The notes: a model not told the origin generated them from the letters alone. A stretch of 8,464 bases of DNA from CAZTGZ01 sp044339595 (GCA_044339595.1 JBIIVF010000106.1:1-8464); one strand, 5' to 3'; counted from the first letter of the stretch, positions 1 through 7,534 are shown. A program made the numbers and translations.

Positions 1-360
1 AAAATTTATAATAAAGCGGACGTAGTTTTCGATCTCGAAGAATTCCATCAAACCAATCAGGTGGAAGCCAAAATATTTAAAAGTGTTAGCATCCAACCTG
101 CTTTAAAACAGGCAACATCTGCATTCAAAGTTTATCCCAATCCGATGGTGGATGTTTTGAACATACAGGCCATAGATGGAGGTGTTTTTCAATGGGTTTT
201 ACGCAATAACTTAGGAATCATCGTCCATCAAGGTGATTCTAACGGGAAAGAATCTATGCAGATCGAAACGAATCATCTTAGTGCCGGTGTTTACTTCTTG
301 GAAATGATTGGGTCGAAAGGCGACACAAAAACCAATTATCGGGTCATTAAATCAAGATAA
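1..360 (+). CDS. C-terminal part of a secreted protein with a T9SS type A sorting domain (5' end outside window)
   Basis: The reading frame is open from base 1 to the TAA at 358-360 and gives 119 residues, so the true start lies upstream and a GTG at 61 is only an internal valine. Residues 43 to 119 fit the C-terminal sorting domain of type IX secretion cargo. There is a KVYPNP motif at 43-48, a hydrophobic strand pattern, a 'N-LGIIVHQG' turn, the 'LSAGVYFLEM' strand and a basic 'YRVIKSR' end. In the family this domain directs export across the outer membrane and is usually removed, with the cargo attached to the surface or released. The stretch before it (NKADVVFD, residues 4-11) resembles the end of the repeat domain (NKAxIxFDxN) found in large multidomain surface proteins of this phylum. 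That is inference from memory. The function of the cargo cannot be told from this tail. It converges on uvrA with 10 bases between the stops. Confidence 0.85.
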   Translation, partial: KIYNKADVVFDLEEFHQTNQVEAKIFKSVSIQPALKQATSAFKVYPNPMVDVLNIQAIDGGVFQWVLRNNLGIIVHQGDSNGKESMQIETNHLSAGVYFLEMIGSKGDTKTNYRVIKSR

Positions 361-370
361 TTTTATCCTT

Positions 371-3232
371 CTAGACCGCAGAACCGGCGCCTGAAAGTTC
401 CAAAGCCAGATATTTTCCGGTGTGACTGTGGGCATGAGCCGCAATGTCTTCAGGAGTCCCGGTCACGAGCACTTCACCCCCGGCTGCTCCTCCTTCCGGT
501 CCGATGTCGATGACATAATCCGCTACTTTTACCACATCCAAATTATGTTCAATCACCAAAATCGTGTTGCCTTTATCTGCCAATTCATTCAATACACCCA
601 ACAACTGTCTGATATCTTCAAAATGGAGACCGGTTGTGGGTTCATCGAGAATATAAAAGGTATTTCCGGTGCCGATTTTAGACAATTCTGTTGCCAATTT
701 TACCCTTTGAGCTTCACCCCCTGAGATGGTGGTTGAACTTTGACCGAGGGTGATATATCCTAATCCCACATCCGACAAAGCCTTTACTTTTCTGTATATC
801 GAAGGAATGGCATCGAAAAACGAAACGGCTTCTTCAACACTCATATTGAGTACATCGCTGATGGATTTTCCTTTAAAACGCACCTCAAGTGTTTCGCGGT
901 TGTAACGTTTACCCTGACAAGATTCGCATTCGACTTCTACATCCGGAAGGAAATTCATTTCCACCACCCGCATTCCGCCCCCTCCACATGTTTCACAGCG
1001 GCCTCCTTTCACATTAAAACTAAATCGTCCGGGTTTATAGCCCCGAATTTTGGCTTCAGGAAGCGTCGCATACAGGTTTCTGATTTCTGTGAAGAAACCC
1101 ACATAAGTGGCAGGATTTGAGCGCGGTGTTCTGCCAATCGGACTTTGGTCGATTCGAATGACTTTGTCTATATGTTCTAACCCTTCGATCTTATCATAGG
1201 AAAGCGGTTTTTTTCTGCTTTCATACACGTGCGTTGCCAGAATGGGATAAAGGGTTTCGTTGATCAGCGTTGATTTTCCGCTTCCTGAAACGCCCGTAAC
1301 ACAGATGAATTTTCCGAGTGGGAATGAAACAGATATATTCTTCAAGTTATTGCCCTTGCAGCCCGTTAAGGTAAGCGACCTACCTTTACCTTCCCTTCTT
1401 AATGCCGGAATCTCAATCCTGCTCCTGCCGTCGATATAACGTGCAGTAGTGGTATCCGCATTTTGCATTTGCTGCCATGTTCCTGAAGCTACAATTCTGC
1501 CGCCATGCACACCTGCACCCGGACCAATGTCCACCACATAATCGCTTTCAACAATCATATCGCGGTCGTGTTCCACCACAATAACCGTATTGCCAATGTC
1601 TCGTAGCTTTTTGAGCGATCCAATCAAACGGTGGTTATCCCTTTGATGCAATCCGATACTTGGTTCATCCAAAATATACAGCACTTCTTCTAACTGAGAA
1701 CCGATTTGGGTAGCCAAACGAATGCGTTGTGCCTCACCGCCGGATAAAGTTCTGGCCGGATTGTTTAAGCTGAGATATCCCAAACCTACATCGAGCAAGA
1801 ATTGAAGGCGCGATTTAATTTCCTTCAAAATTTCTTCTGCTATAATCTGCTGACGACCACTCATAAATGCATCCACATTGTGTATCCATTCATGAAGTTT
1901 TGAAATGCTCATCATCGCCAATTCAGCAATATTTTTATCCCCGAAACGGTATGAAAGTGCTTCTTTATTCAAACGCTGACCGCCACATTCAGGACAATCT
2001 ACAGGATTCATGAATTCTTCCGCCCATTGATTGAGACTATCCTGACTCTTTTCATGATACGCCGACTGAATCATCGGAATGATGCCCTTGAACGTTGTTT
2101 CGTAGGTTTGTTTCCCTCCGCCGCTGTATGTATGCTGAACTTCGAATTTTTCTTCTGAGCCATTTAACAGCAAATCCATCACCTTTTGATTCAAAGATGA
2201 GATCGGGTCTGCGAGGCTAAATTTCATTTTTTTGGCGATGGCCCTTATTTGGGTAAACGTCCAATTCTCACGAATCTCCCCAAGTGGCGCAATGCCTCCC
2301 TTATTTATGCTGAGCGAAGGGTCCGGAATAATCACCTTCATATCTATTTCAGAAATGGTACCCAATCCGTTACAACGCTGACAAGCACCATAAGGCGAAT
2401 TAAAAGAGAAGGTGTTCGGTTGGGGTTCATCATAAGACAATCCGGAAACGGCATCCATCAGATTTCGACTGAAATAAGCCAAAGGACCTTCCCCCTCTTC
2501 ATGCACGGCCATCACCCCTTTACCCGTTTTTAAAGCCGTTTTCACTGCTTCAGAAACCCTGGATCGCTGCAATGAATCTTCATCCAAACGATCAATCACC
2601 AACTCTATATCATGCACCTTGTATCGGTCGAGCTGCATTCCCGGCTCGATTTTAATCACAATGCCGTCGACCCTTAATCGTGAATACCCTTGTTTTATGG
2701 TCTGTTCAAATAATTCGCGGTAATGCCCTTTACGGCCTTTCACCAAGGGGGCCAATATGGTGATTTTCTTCCCGGTATACCGTTCGGTTACAATTCCAAT
2801 GATTTGTTCTTCACTGTATTTCACCATTTTTTCACCGGAAACATAGGAATAAGCATCTCCGGCCCTTGCATATAACAGACGAAGAAAGTCATATACTTCT
2901 GTGATTGTGCCCACCGTAGAACGAGGGTTTTTGTTCACCGTTTTCTGCTCTATCGAAATCACCGGACTTAATCCATTGATTTTATCGACATCCGGGCGTT
3001 TCATTTCTCCGATAAATTGACGCGCATACGCAGAAAAGCTCTCCATATACCTTCGCTGCCCTTCGGCAAAAATGGTATCAAATGCTAAACTTGATTTACC
3101 ACTTCCTGACAGACCGGTAAATACGACCAATTTATGCCTCGGAATGACGAGGTCAATATTTTTAAGGTTGTGTTCCCGTGCTCCCAACACCTCGATGCTG
3201 CCTTCAGAGAATAATGTGAGTTCGTTTTCCAA
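371..3232 (-). CDS. uvrA: UvrA, excinuclease ABC subunit A (DNA damage-recognition ATPase)
   Basis: Cytoplasmic ATPase that, as a dimer with UvrB, finds bulky DNA lesions and loads UvrB for incision by UvrC. The product has 953 residues, close to the 940 of E. coli. Two ABC modules are complete. Module 1 has Walker A GLSGSGKS (40-47), signature LSGGEAQ (496-502) and Walker B ILDEPS (520-525). Module 2 has Walker A GVSGSGKS (647-654), signature ISGGEAQ (836-842) and Walker B ILDEPT (861-866). The C-terminal zinc module is intact, with C746-x2-C749, 19 residues, then C769-x2-C772; a CPEC motif lies at 413-416. The first zinc module has only its second pair (C284, C287), and the place of the first pair reads NLMDAV. 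The start is TTG: an in-frame stop lies at 3275-3277, no ATG follows it before residue 63, and Walker A begins at residue 40. A promoter candidate lies about 30 bases upstream. Confidence 0.97.
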   Translation of the reverse strand: MENELTLFSEGSIEVLGAREHNLKNIDLVIPRHKLVVFTGLSGSGKSSLAFDTIFAEGQRRYMESFSAYARQFIGEMKRPDVDKINGLSPVISIEQKTVNKNPRSTVGTITEVYDFLRLLYARAGDAYSYVSGEKMVKYSEEQIIGIVTERYTGKKITILAPLVKGRKGHYRELFEQTIKQGYSRLRVDGIVIKIEPGMQLDRYKVHDIELVIDRLDEDSLQRSRVSEAVKTALKTGKGVMAVHEEGEGPLAYFSRNLMDAVSGLSYDEPQPNTFSFNSPYGACQRCNGLGTISEIDMKVIIPDPSLSINKGGIAPLGEIRENWTFTQIRAIAKKMKFSLADPISSLNQKVMDLLLNGSEEKFEVQHTYSGGGKQTYETTFKGIIPMIQSAYHEKSQDSLNQWAEEFMNPVDCPECGGQRLNKEALSYRFGDKNIAELAMMSISKLHEWIHNVDAFMSGRQQIIAEEILKEIKSRLQFLLDVGLGYLSLNNPARTLSGGEAQRIRLATQIGSQLEEVLYILDEPSIGLHQRDNHRLIGSLKKLRDIGNTVIVVEHDRDMIVESDYVVDIGPGAGVHGGRIVASGTWQQMQNADTTTARYIDGRSRIEIPALRREGKGRSLTLTGCKGNNLKNISVSFPLGKFICVTGVSGSGKSTLINETLYPILATHVYESRKKPLSYDKIEGLEHIDKVIRIDQSPIGRTPRSNPATYVGFFTEIRNLYATLPEAKIRGYKPGRFSFNVKGGRCETCGGGGMRVVEMNFLPDVEVECESCQGKRYNRETLEVRFKGKSISDVLNMSVEEAVSFFDAIPSIYRKVKALSDVGLGYITLGQSSTTISGGEAQRVKLATELSKIGTGNTFYILDEPTTGLHFEDIRQLLGVLNELADKGNTILVIEHNLDVVKVADYVIDIGPEGGAAGGEVLVTGTPEDIAAHAHSHTGKYLALELSGAGSAV

Positions 3233-3264
3233 TTTTTTCGAAAAGAAGGGCGAATTTAATGCTT

Positions 3265-3294
3265 CAAAACTAATCTATAGAGGAAAGATCGAAA
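3265..3294 (-). promoter_or_regulatory. Candidate Bacteroidota-type promoter for uvrA
   Basis: On the minus strand the box TAGTTTTG (3272 down to 3265) matches the -7 consensus TAnnTTTG of this phylum exactly. It is preceded, after 18 bases, by TTTC (3294 to 3291), one base off the TTTG-like -33 element. Transcription would begin near 3258 and leave a leader of about 25 bases before the TTG at 3232. No strong Shine-Dalgarno sequence is seen in that leader, which is common in this phylum. The leader contains the 10-base palindrome TTTTCGAAAA at 3235-3244. Assigned by pattern only. Confidence 0.5.
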
Positions 3295-3343
3295 GATTGT
3301 GGCACGAAAACGATTAAATTTTTGAACCACTTTGAATTTCTCT

Positions 3344-3373
3344 TTTCAATTCAACTCCAACTCACTTACTTTG
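3344..3373 (+). promoter_or_regulatory. Candidate Bacteroidota-type promoter for the speA-like gene
   Basis: TTTC at 3344-3347, then 18 bases, then TTACTTTG at 3366-3373, which matches TAnnTTTG at five of its six fixed positions. The spacing equals that of the uvrA promoter candidate on the other strand. Transcription would begin near 3380, about 27 bases before the ATG at 3407. This supports that ATG over the in-frame TTG at 3332, which would lie upstream of the transcript. Assigned by pattern only. Confidence 0.4.
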
Positions 3374-3406
3374 CATAAAATATATCCAAGCAACTGCGTT
3401 ACATTC

Positions 3407-4798
3407 ATGAAAAACAAATACAGAGACCTCATTGAACAAACTTTTTTCTTTCCTCAGGACGAATTCAAACTGGACGACAACAGCAACCTTGAGTTTCATG
3501 ATATCAACCTGATGGACCTCATCAAACAGTATGGAACACCGCTTAAATTCACTTATCTACCCAAAATATCAGAGAATATTAAAAAAGCAAAGACCTGGTT
3601 TAATGTGGGAATGGCCAAAGTAGATTACAAAGGCAAGTACCATTTTGCTTATTGCACCAAGAGTTCGCACTTCTATTTTGTATTAGAAGAAGCCCTTAAA
3701 AATGAGATTCATATTGAGACTTCGAGTGCATTTGATATCGAAATCATCATGAGTCTTTATCGTGAAGGAAAAATCTCTAAAAATCAATACATTATCAGCA
3801 ATGGATTTAAAACCGATGCATATTTGGAGCGATTGTCGAATCTTATTGATATGGGATTTGAGAACACCTATCCGATCATAGACAATTTTAAAGAAATAGA
3901 AACGCTGACCAATATCAGCAAGAAAAAGTTCAAAGTAGGCATAAGGATTGCCGCAGAAGAAGAGCCAAAATTCGAATTCTACACTTCCCGCCTGGGCATT
4001 GGTTATAAAGACATCGTACCCTTTTACAAAAAGGTTTTAAAGGCGAATAAAAACATCGAAGTGAAGATGCTTCACTTCTTCATCAATACCGGAATTATGG
4101 ATACGGCCTACTACTGGAACGAATTGCACAAGGCCCTGGGTGTGTATTGTGAATTAAAAAAGGTTTGTCCGGAATTAGATTCCCTGAACATTGGTGGTGG
4201 CTTCCCGATCAAGAACAGCCTTAGCTTTGATTACGATTATGCCTACATGGCAGAAGAGATTGTAAGGCAGATTAAACAGGTATGTACAGACAACAATGTG
4301 CCTGAACCGGATCTCTTTACCGAGTTTGGTTCATTCACTGTAGGTGAAAGTGGCGGAGCTATCTTCTCTGTTTTGAGTCAGAAGCAACAGAACGACCGTG
4401 AGAAATGGAATATGATCGACAGCAGTTTCATGACCACCTTGCCGGATAGCTGGGCCATCAACAAACGGTTCATCTTGTTGCCTGTAAACCGCTGGGAAGA
4501 AACCTATGAGCGCGTATTATTGGGCGGTTTGACCTGCGACAGCGATGATTATTACAACAGTGAACAACATGTGAATGCCATTTATTTGCCTTTGTACGAT
4601 CCTGAAGAACCCCTTTACCTCGGATTCTTCAATACCGGTGCCTATCAAGAATCATTGGCCGGATATGGCGGCATACAACATTGTTTAATTCCTGCACCCA
4701 AACACATCATCATCGACAAAGAAGATGGTGAAATTTACACCCGTATTTTTTCGAAAGAACAAAGCTATAAGAGCATGATGAAAACGCTGGGGTATTAG
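3407..4798 (+). CDS. speA: Arginine decarboxylase-like PLP enzyme (fold type III, Orn/DAP/Arg decarboxylase family 2)
   Basis: Predicted cytoplasmic PLP enzyme that decarboxylates a basic amino acid, most likely arginine to agmatine for polyamine synthesis. The ATG at 3407 gives 463 residues. The frame extends back to a TTG at 3332, but the added residues look non-conserved and the promoter candidate lies between the two starts. PLP-barrel features: YCTKSSH (82-88), where K85 is the likely Schiff-base lysine; HFFINTG (223-229) on a barrel strand; the glycine-rich phosphate loop GGGFPI (263-268); and TEFGSF (305-310), at the place of the family's EPGR-type motif. The C-terminal sheet domain has TCDSDD (376-381), whose C377 matches the catalytic cysteine loop, and FFNTGAY (407-413). 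It is much shorter than E. coli SpeA (658 residues), but such short forms in Bacteroidota are usually named arginine decarboxylase. Substrate is not proven by sequence; ornithine or a carboxylated polyamine are alternatives. No speB neighbour is present. Confidence 0.85.
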   Translation: MKNKYRDLIEQTFFFPQDEFKLDDNSNLEFHDINLMDLIKQYGTPLKFTYLPKISENIKKAKTWFNVGMAKVDYKGKYHFAYCTKSSHFYFVLEEALKNEIHIETSSAFDIEIIMSLYREGKISKNQYIISNGFKTDAYLERLSNLIDMGFENTYPIIDNFKEIETLTNISKKKFKVGIRIAAEEEPKFEFYTSRLGIGYKDIVPFYKKVLKANKNIEVKMLHFFINTGIMDTAYYWNELHKALGVYCELKKVCPELDSLNIGGGFPIKNSLSFDYDYAYMAEEIVRQIKQVCTDNNVPEPDLFTEFGSFTVGESGGAIFSVLSQKQQNDREKWNMIDSSFMTTLPDSWAINKRFILLPVNRWEETYERVLLGGLTCDSDDYYNSEQHVNAIYLPLYDPEEPLYLGFFNTGAYQESLAGYGGIQHCLIPAPKHIIIDKEDGEIYTRIFSKEQSYKSMMKTLGY

Positions 4799-4799
4799 G

Positions 4800-4817
4800 C
4801 TTAAACGGTAATTTAAG
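4800..4817 (+). terminator. AT-rich hairpin just after the speA-like gene, possible weak terminator
   Basis: A perfect inverted repeat CTTAAA (4800-4805) and TTTAAG (4812-4817) encloses the 6-base loop CGGTAA. It begins one base after the stop codon of the decarboxylase gene. Two G·U pairs could lengthen the stem. There is no T run after it, so it is not a classical intrinsic terminator, and the stem is poor in G and C. It may simply mark the 3' end. Confidence 0.25.
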
Positions 4818-4951
4818 TTAAACGAATCCTCCTCAACAGACTTCGCGGCCAATTTAAAAACCTTTGCAGGTCCTATTGAAGCTATTTTCTGCTTTGAACC
4901 CACCAATCTTCCATTCATAGAGCAGGTAAAAGAATAAATGCGTCTTTAATT

Positions 4952-4970
4952 CTACTTCTAATTCAAGTAG
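4952..4970. promoter_or_regulatory. Inverted repeat upstream of copA, possible operator or hairpin
   Basis: CTACTT (4952-4957) and AAGTAG (4965-4970) form a perfect 6-base inverted repeat around the 7-base spacer CTAATTC. It is centred 48 bases before the copA ATG, and a near-consensus -7 box, TATCTTCG, lies at 4988-4995. This position would suit a repressor or activator site for a metal-induced gene. It does not match the CueR-type copper operator I know, and no regulator gene is in the window. It could also be a chance repeat or an RNA hairpin without a T run. Confidence 0.25.
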
Positions 4971-5008
4971 CTTAAGACCCTAATGACTATCTTCGTGTTT
5001 ATATCATC

Positions 5009-7426
5009 ATGTCCAACCTAGCCACCACCACCTCCTTCATCCTCCCCATCCTCGGCATGGACAGCGATCATTGCGCAGTTTTGATTGAAAATGCCTTAAA
5101 AGACCTATCCGGCATACCATCTGTCAAAACTGAATTCAACAACCGACGCGTGCTCCTTCAAGCTGAGACGACCGATTCTGTTCATCAAGCCATTCAAATC
5201 ATCCAAAAACTGGGCTATGAGGTCACTTTATTAAAACGCAGCATCCCCGTTTTGGAGATGACTTGTGCCGCTTGTGCTGTGAGTGTAGAAAGTATTCTCA
5301 AAACCCTGCCCGGGATCATCGATGCTTCCGTTAATTTTGCTTCTGCCCGCGTTTCCGTTGAATATCTGCCCAACATGGTCAGCATTCAAGACATGAGAAA
5401 AGCGGTGCAAGCCATGGGATATGACTTATTGCCCGAAAATCAGGAAGATGAAACTGACACCCTTGAAAAACTAAAAATAGCCCAACACAAAGCCCTTAAA
5501 AACAAAACCATCGGCGCTATTTTGCTGGCAGTTCCCGTCATGATCATCGGTATGTTTTTTATGAATATGCCGTATGCCAATGAAATCATGTGGCTGCTCA
5601 CCACTCCGGTTTTGTTCATTTTCGGAAGACATTTCTTTATCCATGCCTGGAAAAGGGCACGACACCGTTCTGCCAACATGGACACCCTCGTGGCGCTCAG
5701 TACCGGAACGGCCTACCTTTTCAGCGCAGTGAATATGCTCTTTCCTGAATTCTGGCATCAACGCGGATTGCATGCCCATGTCTATTTCGAAGCGTCTGCG
5801 GTAGTCATTGCCTTTATATTGCTCGGAAAACTGCTGGAAGAAAACGCCAAAGCGAATACCGCTGCTGCCATCAAAAAACTCATGGGACTCCAGCCCAAAT
5901 ACAGCAGTATTTTGCAATCGGATGGAACATGGCTTTCAATCCCGGTAGAGGCCATCAAAAAAGGCGATATCATATTATTGAAACCGGGCGAACGTGTTGC
6001 CGTTGATGGCATAGTCAGTGAAGGTCATTCCTTCTTGGATGAAAGTATGCTCAGTGGCGAACCCATTCCGGTGAATAAAGAAAAAGGAACATCCATTTTC
6101 GCCGGTTCGGTCAACCAAAAAGGAAGTCTGCAATATCAGGCAGAAAAACTCGGCTCCGAAACCATGCTGGCTCAAATTATACAGTTGGTGCAAGATGCCC
6201 AAGGAAGCAAAGCACCTGTCCAGAAGCAGGTCGATAAAATTGCGGCTGTATTTGTACCGGTGGTGGTGGGTATTGCTGTTTTAACCTTCATTTTGTGGTT
6301 ACTTTTGGCAAATCAAAATGGGTTTTCGCACGGATTGATGGCCATGGTCACCGTTTTGATCATTGCCTGCCCTTGTGCCCTCGGACTGGCCACACCAACT
6401 GCCATCATGGTAGGAATTGGCAAAGGAGCTGAAAACGGCATTTTAATCCGAGATGCTGAAAACCTGGAAAAAGCAGCTAAAATCAGTGCCGTTGTATTGG
6501 ATAAAACCGGTACCTTAACGGAAGGAAAACCAACCGTAACCGATGTGCGATGGATGGAAGACTCAGCGACTTTTAAATCCATTCTACATGCCCTGGAAAC
6601 CCAATCAGAGCATCCCTTGGCGGATGCCATCATACAACACCTCGGATCCATTGAATCCGTTGATTTACAACATTTTGAAAGCGTTACCGGCAAAGGGGTT
6701 CAGGCCACCTTTCAAAACCATTTATTTCGCGCAGGCAGTCTGTCGTGGTACACCGAAAATGGCGGAAACATGGAGGAAGAAGTCCAAAAATGGACCACCG
6801 AACATCAACTTCGGGGAGAAACGGTCATCGCCTTCGCAAAAGATTCAACTTTGTTGGCCGTTTTTTCGATTGCAGATCCTGTTAAAGCGCATTCAAAAAA
6901 TGCAGTGGACACTTTACTAAATCAGCACATTGACGTTTTCATGCTCACCGGCGATCAGGAGAAAACAGCCGCCCATGTCGCCGAAATGGTTGGAATCAAA
7001 CATTTTAAAGCAGGAGTAACGCCTTCCGAAAAATCAGACTTCATCATAAACCTCAAACAACAAGGGCATACTGTGGCCATGGTTGGCGATGGCATCAATG
7101 ACAGCGCCGCATTGGCTCAGGCTGATGTGAGCATTGCCATGGGAAAAGGCAGCGATATAGCCAAAGAAGTAGCCGGTATGACCCTCATCGGATCCGATTT
7201 GATGAAAATTCCGGCAGCCATTCAATTGTCGAAACAAGTATCAGCCACCATCAAGCAAAATCTTTTTTGGGCTTTTATTTATAATATTATCGGCATCCCG
7301 CTGGCAGCAGGCGTGTTGTTCCCGATCAACGGATTCTTATTGAATCCCATGATCGCCGGCGCCGCCATGGCCCTGAGCAGCGTGAGCGTTGTCAGCAACA
7401 GCTTAAGATTGAAAATGATGAAATAA
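5009..7426 (+). CDS. copA: CopA-type copper-exporting P-type ATPase (P1B-1)
   Basis: Inner-membrane pump that uses ATP to move Cu(I) out of the cytoplasm, here 805 residues. There are two N-terminal HMA domains. The first (about 10-73) has GMDSDHC, so S19 replaces the first metal cysteine and only C22 remains. The second (about 78-141) has intact MTCAAC (84-89). Membrane helices begin near 166, and RSANMDTL (220-227) is typical of the family. The actuator loop reads DESMLSGEP (344-352), SGE in place of the usual TGE. CPC (454-456) is the ion site in the membrane. D498 in DKTGTLT is the phosphorylated aspartate, SEHP (533-536) binds ATP, and GDGIND (693-698) is the hinge motif. YN (758-759) and MALSS (787-791) in the last two helices fit Cu(I) specificity; silver transport is also possible. 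The ATG follows a 210-base gap, so it is probably its own transcription unit. It converges on lepA. Confidence 0.94.
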   Translation: MSNLATTTSFILPILGMDSDHCAVLIENALKDLSGIPSVKTEFNNRRVLLQAETTDSVHQAIQIIQKLGYEVTLLKRSIPVLEMTCAACAVSVESILKTLPGIIDASVNFASARVSVEYLPNMVSIQDMRKAVQAMGYDLLPENQEDETDTLEKLKIAQHKALKNKTIGAILLAVPVMIIGMFFMNMPYANEIMWLLTTPVLFIFGRHFFIHAWKRARHRSANMDTLVALSTGTAYLFSAVNMLFPEFWHQRGLHAHVYFEASAVVIAFILLGKLLEENAKANTAAAIKKLMGLQPKYSSILQSDGTWLSIPVEAIKKGDIILLKPGERVAVDGIVSEGHSFLDESMLSGEPIPVNKEKGTSIFAGSVNQKGSLQYQAEKLGSETMLAQIIQLVQDAQGSKAPVQKQVDKIAAVFVPVVVGIAVLTFILWLLLANQNGFSHGLMAMVTVLIIACPCALGLATPTAIMVGIGKGAENGILIRDAENLEKAAKISAVVLDKTGTLTEGKPTVTDVRWMEDSATFKSILHALETQSEHPLADAIIQHLGSIESVDLQHFESVTGKGVQATFQNHLFRAGSLSWYTENGGNMEEEVQKWTTEHQLRGETVIAFAKDSTLLAVFSIADPVKAHSKNAVDTLLNQHIDVFMLTGDQEKTAAHVAEMVGIKHFKAGVTPSEKSDFIINLKQQGHTVAMVGDGINDSAALAQADVSIAMGKGSDIAKEVAGMTLIGSDLMKIPAAIQLSKQVSATIKQNLFWAFIYNIIGIPLAAGVLFPINGFLLNPMIAGAAMALSSVSVVSNSLRLKMMK

Positions 7427-7534
7427 TGAAGTGATGTAGTGATGTAGTGATGCAGCGATGTAATGATGTAGTGATGTAACGATGTAATGATGAGGTAATT
7501 CAATGATTTAGTGATTTAGTGATGTATCGTTTCA
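7415..7534 (+). repeat. Degenerate tandem array of 8-base units (GTGATGTA type) after copA
   Basis: About 15 units in strict 8-base register. From 7431 they read GTGATGTA, GTGATGTA, GTGATGCA, GCGATGTA, ATGATGTA, GTGATGTA, ACGATGTA, ATGATGAG, GTAATTCA, ATGATTTA, GTGATTTA, GTGATGTA and TCGTTTCA. The register can be traced back to 7415 (ATGATGAA, ATAATGAA), so the array overlaps the last codons of copA (KMMK, stop). The first and twelfth units are identical while some middle units are decayed. The minus strand of the array can be read as a low-complexity peptide rich in HHYIITSL, which is a by-product of the repeat and not a gene. The array fills most of the space between the convergent copA and lepA genes. 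Confidence 0.9.

Larger units (their letters stand above)
4799..5008. other. 210-base gap between the speA-like gene and copA, no supported gene
   Basis: The gap holds two short inverted repeats (listed separately) and no gene I can support. On the plus strand one frame is open from 4812 to the TAA at 4935-4937, about 41 residues and including DFAANLKTFAGPIEAIF, but it has no start codon and I do not recognise it. On the minus strand an ATG at 4918 opens 77 codons, but it runs over 100 bases into the decarboxylase gene in antisense and lacks a family match I know. Either could be a decayed remnant or chance. The last 60 bases are the likely promoter and leader of copA. Confidence 0.5.

Noticed and set aside
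351..370. Small AT hairpin (GATAA-TT-TTATC) between the T9SS gene and uvrA as a terminator
   Set aside because: The loop of two bases is too small, the stem is nearly all A and T, and no T run follows in either direction.
3235..3244. Palindrome TTTTCGAAAA just upstream of uvrA as a LexA-type SOS box
   Set aside because: It does not match a LexA box I know, and homopolymer runs of T and A make short palindromes likely by chance.
3332..3406. N-terminal extension of the decarboxylase from a TTG codon
   Set aside because: It would lie upstream of and across the promoter candidate, the residues look like translated intergenic DNA, and the protein from the ATG at 3407 begins as family members do.
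4685..4918. Minus-strand 77-codon frame with an ATG at 4918
   Set aside because: More than 100 bases are antisense to the well-supported decarboxylase gene. No ribosome site, promoter box or known family is visible.
5471..5917. Minus-strand frame of 148 codons inside copA
   Set aside because: It lies wholly within the copA coding frame, shows no family motif and has the unordered composition of an antisense shadow.
7279..7503. Minus-strand reading frame of 74 codons rich in HHYIITSL repeats
   Set aside because: It is the octamer array read in one frame and then runs antisense through the end of copA. An 8-base unit read three times gives the 8-residue period, so the repeat explains the peptide fully.
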